A DNA stretch of 64,000 nucleotides from Haloarchaeobius sp. FL176 (GTDB lineage Archaea; Halobacteriota; Halobacteria; Halobacteriales; Natrialbaceae). The stretch is from positions 93,600 to 157,599 of the forward strand of contig NZ_JANJYH010000008.1 in NCBI RefSeq assembly GCF_024609245.1, in the 5' to 3' direction. The position numbers were made by a program, and so were the translations under genes. Positions 62,501-64,000 of this stretch are shown here, one piece after another. Under the pieces are notes generated by a model. The model was given only the letters and a program-made list of their open reading frames with translations, was not told where the DNA came from and did not search any database. Positions within the stretch are counted from its first letter, which is position 1. Each line of letters starts with the position of its first letter.

Positions 62501-63248
62501 CGACGTTGTTTCCATCGTTCGTCTCGACGTTGTCGGGAATGCCGTCGTCGTCGCTGTCGGCGTCGTTGCCGTCAGTACCGAGCGTTCGTTCCTGGCTGTT
62601 GGTCAGGCCATCACCGTCAAGATCGCCGTCTGGACCGTCCTCATCTCTCGGATCGCGGTAATCGGGAGTACCGTCACCATCGTTGTCGCCAGTGCCCTCG
62701 TTCGTGTCTTCCGTGCCGTCGCCGTCGCTGTCGGTATCAAGTCCGTCAATGGTGCCATCGCCGTCCGTGTCGACTGCCTCGCCGGGGCCCGTTCCGTCTA
62801 GTCGCGTCGTTTCCACGTCGTCGGGAATCCCGTCGCCGTCGGAGTCCGAATCGTACGGATCGGTGCCAAGGGCGTCCTCGTCTTCGTCGTCGATACCGTC
62901 TCCATCAGAGTCGAGGTCCCGATAGTTCGCTGTCCCATCATCATCGGCTTTTCCAGCACCTTCAGTACTGTCGGGGATCCCATCACCGTCACTATCGTCG
63001 TCTAATGCGTCGATAGTCCCGTCGCCATCTGTATCGATAGCAGATCCGTTGTTCGTCTCAACACTATCGTTGATGCCGTCCCCGTCGCTGTCGACAGCGT
63101 TAGGATTGGTACCGAGTTCGATTTCAGTCTCATCAGTCAATCCATCGCCGTCAGTATCAGTTGCAGCAACGGAACTACCGATTACGACACCCGTGAGGAT
63201 CAGAATGAGTGTAAAAAAAGCGACTCCCAATCGTAGCGAAGTATTCAC
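50496..63248 (-). CDS. Giant secreted, membrane-anchored thrombospondin type 3 repeat protein
   Basis: This is a single open frame of 4250 residues. A Sec-type signal peptide (MNTSLRLGVAFFTLILILTG, then VVIGSSVAA) is followed at once by Asp-rich repeats of about 13 residues, DTDGDGIPDSTEG-like, running to about residue 3815: roughly 280-290 units judged from length. These are thrombospondin type 3-like calcium-binding repeats. An acidic Gly/Ser/Asp linker leads to two Ig/cadherin-like domains at about 3860-3965 (PPVADDDSFTTAEDSTSGPI ... FDYVVSDGNGG) and 3970-4062 (YNGSDSFTYTVTDDDGDSAT). Another repeat block, a membrane helix (WYWWLLIPIVGLSLVVYQTW, about 4206-4229) and a short basic cytoplasmic tail end the protein. 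It should be a very long, calcium-stiffened surface fibre or adhesin. Confidence 0.92.
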   Translation of the reverse strand: MNTSLRLGVAFFTLILILTGVVIGSSVAATDTDGDGLTDETEIELGTNPNAVDSDGDGINDSVETNNGSAIDTDGDGTIDALDDDSDGDGIPDSTEGAGKADDDGTANYRDLDSDGDGIDDEDEDALGTDPYDSDSDGDGIPDDVETTRLDGTGPGEAVDTDGDGTIDGLDTDSDGDGTEDTNEGTGDNDGDGTPDYRDPRDEDGPDGDLDGDGLTNSQERTLGTDGNDADSDDDGIPDNVETNDGNNVDTDGDGRLDAKDTDSDGDGIPDSEEGTDDPDGDGTANYRDEDSDGDGILDNTEGTGDTDSDGTANYLSTDADGDGIDDSVEGTGDPDGDGTPNYADLDSDGDFRNDAEEGTSDADGDGTQNYLDTDSDGNGVPDSRDSDGDNDGDGFPDYLDTDDQDGPDGDPDDDGLTNSQENSLGTDNQDSDTDGDGFSDGTEAPDGTGVDTDSDGTIDALDTDSDGDELSDSVESNLGTDRTDSDSDGDGISDAVETNDGNSVDTDGDGTVDARDTDSDGDGIADSTEGSGDADGEGTANYRDEDADGDNIPDRIEGAADADGDGDANFLDTDSDGDGIDDVDEYTNDPGAGNSDKDTDDDGVPNFLETDSDADGIPDTTEGQSDSDGDGIPNYLDADSDDDGAYDLNEGTGDDDGDGTPNYLDPDSQVGGGFDPNGDDDNDGIPNLVDGFGDADGNGDPNYLDTDADGNGIPDSTEGSDDADGDGTGNNADIDNDGDRIDDDVEGTDDEDNDGTPNYFDLDSDGDGIDDEVEGESDRDGDSTPNFLDLDSDGDGIDDSAETAGDADGDGTPNFLDTDADGGGIPDSTEGTGDQDGDGRPDYLDSDTDGDGIGDGTEGSNDLDSDGTPNYRDDDSDGDGILDSTESALGTDPYDEDSDGDGITDDVETTRPDGTGPGEAVDTDGDGTIDALDTDSDDDRISDSTEGTGDPDGDGTANYRDEDADGDGIADLAESDGGRSVDTDSDGTDDYLDTDSDGDGISDRAESETNLAVSNPPGYLDKDADNDGVPNYRDTDADGDGIPDSTETDDDADTDELANYLDRDSDGDGISDREETDADTDGDGNPNFLDIDADGDGVDDATEQTLGTDFLNSDSDGDGIDDGTETSDNNGTNPGQTIDTDGDGTIDALDTDSDSPGLPEVSPDSEETDGDEDGDGIPNYRDTDSDGDGFDDDVEGDDDLDNDGTPNYLDTDSDGDGISDTDEDTIGTDPFDEDSDGDGIDDGTEGAGSETDTDGDGTIDALDDDSDDDGVPDADEGGGDKDGDGTLNFRDDDADGDGVPDSTEGTVDTDGDGTADFLDTDSDGDGVSDSTEASSATDRTDSDTDGDGIDDGTETTRVDGTGPGESVDTDGDGTIDALDSDSDGDGIDDSTEGAGDADGDGTANYRDRDSDDPNDQAGDGSLDDGSAEEGTTDTDGDGTANYLDSDNDGDGVTDGNELSLGTGVNDADTDGDGIDDGIETTTVSGTGPGEAVNTDGDSTIDALDADSDGDGISDSTEGAGDADGDGTANYRDGDSDDADDQSGDGQLDDGSATEGTTDTDGDGTPNYLDDDNDGDGIPDGDEDENGNGSLDAGETDPNDADTDDDGLSDSTEGADSETDTDGDDTIDARDTDSDDDGIDDSIEGTNDPDSDGIPNYRDTDSDGDGILDTNEDEDGDGVLDAGETDPYDPDTDGDGLSDITEGADSEIDTDGDGTIDARDTDSDDDGIPDDTEDQTADDGQATDTDGDNTPDYRDDDSDNDGIPDSIEGSDDTDGDGTPDYLDEDSDNDGIPDTDEDENGDGVLDAGETDPYNPDTDGDGLSDSTEGATSDTDTDGDGTIDAQDGDSDDDGIDDSIEGDGDPDGDGVPNYRDGDSDDASDSTFDGDGELDDGSATEGTTDTDGDGTANYLDDDNDGDGILDTDEDENGNGSLDAGETDPNDADTDGDGLSDSTEGADSETDTDGDGTIDARDTDSDDDGIDDSTEDLTADDGEATDSDGDGVPNYRDGDSDDASDSTFDGDGSLDDGSATEGTTDTDSDGTPNFIDSDNDGDGILDGDEDENGDGSLDTGETDPNDPDTDGDGLSDSVEGADSETNTDGTGDIDARDTDSDDDGIEDSVEDVTADDGSATDTDGDNIPDYRDDDSDGDGIADSIEDQTADDGDATDTDGDGTPDFQDTDSDDDGITDDIEDDTAAIGDSPTDTDGDNTPDYLDTDSDNDRIGDDTEDLTDDDGPATDTDGDGTPDYRDGDSDGDGISDDVEDDDNTVGNGQATDSDGDGTPDFQSTDSDGDGIPDADEDTNANGVLDPGETDPNIADTDGDGIDDDTETTRVDGSGPGESVDTDGDGTIDAQDTDSDDDGIPDSTEGDGDADGDGTANYRDRDSDDPTDQAGDGRLDDGSATDGTVDTDSDGTANYLDDDNDGDGILDTDEDEDGDGILDTGETDPNDPDTDGDGLSDSLEGADSETNTDGTGDIDARDNDADDDGIEDSVEDLTADDGSATDTDDDGTPDYRDADSDGDGIADSIEDQTANDGDATDTDNDGTPDFQDMDSDGDGIEDDVEDDTGAIGDSPTDTDGDSTPDYLDTDSDDDGIDDSTEDLTAGDGQATDSDGDGVPNYRDGDSDDASDSTYDGDGQLDDSSATEGTTDTDGDGTPNYLDDDNDGDGILDGEEDENGDGSLDTGETDPNDPDTDGDGLSDSVEGADSETDTDSDGTIDARDTDSDNDGIPDSTEGAGDADGDGTANYRDGDSDDPTDQVGDGSLDDGSSTEGTTDTDGDGTPNYLDDDNDGDGILDTEEDENGDGSLDTGESDPNLADTDGDGLSDSTEGADSETDTDSDGTIDARDTDSDNDGIPDSIEGTTDTDGDGVPNYRDTDSDGDGIPDGEEDSNGNGSVDTGETDPYAVDTDGDGIDDDIETTRVDGTGPGEAVDTDGDGTIDAQDDDSDGDGIDDSTEGTGDADGDGTANYRDIDSDDPTDQAGDGQLDDGSSTEGATDTDGDGTPNYLDDDNDGDGITDSNEDENGDGALDSDETDPNDVDTDGDGIDDDTEGAASNTDTDGDGQIDARDTDSDDDGIPDSTEGTGDEDGDGTANYRDDDSDGDGILDSTEGAGDVDGDGTPNYLDTDSDGDGTSDSEEGTEDDDGDGTPNYLDANDEDGPTGDTDGDGLTNNEEETLGTDPTDSDSDDDGIDDSVETDGGTAVDTDEDGDIDALDTDSDDDGISDSAEGTTDTDGDGTPNYRDTDSDSDGIPDSTEGTTDSDGDGVPDYLDSDSDGDGIPDSTEGTDDVDGDGTPNYLDTDSDDGIPDGTEGATDADGDGTPNYLDTDSDGDGIPDSTEGTGDGDGDSTSNYLDTDSDGDGISDSEEGTEDDDGDGTPNYLDPDDDDGPDGDSDDDGLSNTEEAALGTDPDSADSDGDGINDFIETDEGSPVDTDGDGTIDALDTDADDDGIDDGTEGTEDRDGDGTPNYRDTDSDADGITDTTEGATDSDGDGVADYLDTDSDGDSIPDSTEGVGDADSDGTPNYRDTDADGDSIPDSTEGTGDADGDGTPNYLDPDDEDGPDGDSDDDGLDNDEERALGTDPNSADSDGDGIDDRIETDGGDTVDTNGDGTVDALDTDSDDDGVPDSTEGTADTDSDGTPNYRDTDADGDRIPDSTEGTTDTDGDEVSNYRDTDSDGDGIADADEGTDDADGDGIPNYLDPDDTDGPDGDTDDDGLTNGEETTLGTDPSDADSDGDGINDFVETNGGSAIDTDDDGSIDALDTDADGDGIPDSTEGTTDADGDGTPNYRDTDSDGDDIPDSTEGTTDSDGDGTPDYLDPDTDSDDGDDSGNDSGDGDDSDSGDDGGDGGDDSNDSEDSSDGDDGNDPPVADDDSFTTAEDSTSGPIDLLDNDIDPDGDTLSVESIVGTPLTPGIAQTIAVPNGTVNVSDTGEVTFTPDADYNGPVSFDYVVSDGNGGTDTGTANGIVTADDSPAPADDSFTIDEDATLSDDVSGNDPGLGDAPVTYSVAAGDEPVHGTVNMSGDGTFDYTPNAGYNGSDSFTYTVTDDDGDSATATVNITVNPADDVSDGDDGDDGSDGDADGDGVPDSEEGDGDLDGDGTPNDEDTDTDGDGIPDAEEGTTDTDGDGTPNYKDSDSDGDGIPDAEEGTGDVDGDGTPNYLDPDEGDAGAGDDESDGSEAGTTDPGENDDREDCELFGISYGSFIICWYWWLLIPIVGLSLVVYQTWHRGMLRQLLGIKNDDIGGETDE
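53111..53203 (-). repeat. Recently duplicated repeat segment, copy A
   Basis: Inside the giant gene, this 93-bp segment matches 53798-53890 at all but one position (A at 53167 against G at 53854). The copies are 687 bp apart, exactly 229 codons. Most other repeat units differ by many synonymous changes, so this pair marks a recent duplication of a multi-repeat block. Confidence 0.85.
53798..53890 (-). repeat. Recently duplicated repeat segment, copy B
   Basis: This is the second copy of the 93-bp segment found at 53111-53203. The single difference changes Ile to Thr in the unit GDG(I/T)SDSEEGTEDDD. It lies in the same reading frame within the giant gene. Confidence 0.85.
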
Positions 63249-63274
63249 TGTTACGAGTTTTAAGCCGACCCGAG

Positions 63275-63282
63275 TATATAAA
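63275..63282 (-). promoter_or_regulatory. TATA box of the giant gene
   Basis: On the plus strand the sequence is tatataaa (minus strand tttatata), about 30 nt upstream of the ATG at 63248. The predicted transcription start near 63250-63254 leaves at most a few bases of leader. This supports the assigned start and suggests a leaderless mRNA of the 12.75-kb gene plus its small downstream partner. Confidence 0.6.
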
Positions 63283-63419
63283 TATCAGATTACTGTAGCT
63301 AAAGCCAGAACTAACACTTGAGTAAGTGGATCACATCGCAGACCCCATTCAACGAAGTTGGCCGAATTAGTCTCCGTTTACAGGTAGTTTGATATTTCCA
63401 TAGTCTAACGTGGGGACCA

Positions 63420-63914
63420 ATGTCGTTCCAGGTTACGCCGTCGCTATTGGTCAATATTCCTATTTTCCTGCTCGCGGCTTCACTGGCAGGGTACGGAGGT
63501 GTTCTGTACCTCCGAGAGGGTCGTCGCCAGGTAGTGTTAGCATTCACCATGCTAATGACCGCAATCGCGCTCTGGCAACTCGCAGATGTTCTCAGACGCC
63601 TCTTCACGGGCCTATCGCCAACAGTGTGGCTGTTGCACCTCACTCTCGTGGTACTCATTCCGCTGTTTACGTGGTCGTTAGTGTGGTTTGCATTAGCGTA
63701 TGCTGAGTCGAGCCAACGCCGTATTCGAGTGGTCTGGGGCCTATTTTTTGCCCACGTTCTCGTAATCGGCACGCTGACGGCCCTCAACCCTAAATTTCTC
63801 CAGACAGTCGACGGGATCGTATATCAGGGCCCGATGACCGTACTGAACGTGACATTCGAGAGATGGATTGTCCGTATGTGTTTAGCCCGAGCTGATTTCG
63901 CCACCATCTCATAG
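63420..63914 (+). pseudogene. N-terminal 7TM part of a histidine kinase, truncated
   Basis: The frame starts MSFQVTPSLLVNIPIFLLAA and carries five or so helices of the seven-helix kinase sensor: GYGGVLYLREGRRQVVLAFT, VWLLHLTLVVLIPLFTWSLV followed by WFALAYAESSQR, and WGLFFAHVLVIGTLTALNPK. After YQGPMTVLNVTFERW the sequence loses membrane character (RMCLARADFATIS) and stops. PAS, HisKA and HATPase parts are missing. The break near 63865 and a strong hairpin at the window edge suggest an inserted element. The gene is divergent from the giant protein gene. Confidence 0.7.
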
Positions 63915-63969
63915 GAGGCGCACAAATCGGGCTGTATGAGCTGGCAGCGGAGGTTCGTGATGATCCACA

Positions 63970-63998
63970 GGGATGGGCTCCGTCGCGGAGCCCATCCC
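63970..63998. repeat. Perfect 13-bp hairpin at the window edge
   Basis: GGGATGGGCTCCG and CGGAGCCCATCCC are exact inverted repeats separated by TCG. The stem is all but fully G/C. It could be the subterminal hairpin of an IS200/IS605-type element that truncated the adjacent kinase, or a transcription terminator. The window ends two bases later, so the rest cannot be seen. Confidence 0.7.
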
Positions 63999-64000
63999 GT

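Noticed and set aside
50500..63250. CRISPR-like regular repeats on both strands
   Set aside because: The periodicity (about 39 bp) comes from coding repeats with variable third positions; there are no constant direct repeats with unique spacers.

Overview
The window comes from a halophilic archaeon (class Halobacteria). The evidence is consistent: high G+C, very acidic proteins, several TATA boxes placed about 25-30 nt upstream of start codons (leaderless-type transcripts), and many haloarchaeal families (HalOD1, HalX response regulator, HTH_10/Bat regulators, 7TM-PAS histidine kinases, DUF7344, DUF7331, DUF7563, DUF7571, PiT transporters, Tat lipoproteins). No rRNA, tRNA or CRISPR array was found.

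Layout. 1-8.1 kb is mostly core-like: a partial HalOD1 protein, a winged-helix membrane protein, UspA, a CNNM/CBS membrane protein, a PhoD-type phosphatase, a truncated DUF998 protein, a lipoprotein, an alpha/beta hydrolase and an HTH_10 regulator. 8.2-11.6 kb holds a tyrosine integrase, a zinc alcohol dehydrogenase and a PPOX-family protein. 11.8-25 kb is a signalling region. It contains a HalX response regulator divergent from a degenerate 7TM-PAS kinase that overlaps an intact 7TM-PAS kinase, then a soluble kinase and a Bat-like regulator, with several decayed kinase and HalOD1 remnants between them. 25-33 kb has a cold-shock protein, zinc-ribbon protein, PiT phosphate transporter co-transcribed with an unusual protein made of 54 uninterrupted Val-x-x-x tetrads, a DUF5995 protein, a sensor-domain membrane protein, a Tat lipoprotein and another 7TM kinase. 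33.5-38.7 kb has an Old Yellow Enzyme-like oxidoreductase, Fic and FG-GAP remnants, an HTH_10 regulator and an oleate hydratase.

39-50 kb is an accessory zone. It has an AbiEi-like regulator whose downstream partner appears to have been cut off by an insertion sequence, fragments of IS4-like and IS5 transposases, the bd-oxidase genes cydAB, an intact IS6-type element inserted into a lipoprotein gene, a decayed second integrase, an MNT/HEPN pair and a frameshifted IS4-like transposase.

50-63.2 kb is dominated by one minus-strand gene of 12.75 kb encoding a 4250-residue secreted, C-terminally anchored protein. It is built almost wholly of thrombospondin type 3-like Asp-rich calcium-binding repeats. 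The next gene overlaps it and encodes a four-helix membrane protein carrying two of the same repeats. The window ends with a truncated 7TM kinase and a strong 13-bp hairpin.

The most unusual items are the giant repeat protein with its small repeat-bearing membrane partner, the Val-tetrad repeat protein overlapping the phosphate transporter, and the pseudokinase/kinase/HalX cluster. Domain names are given from recognition of the sequence only; no database search was run.
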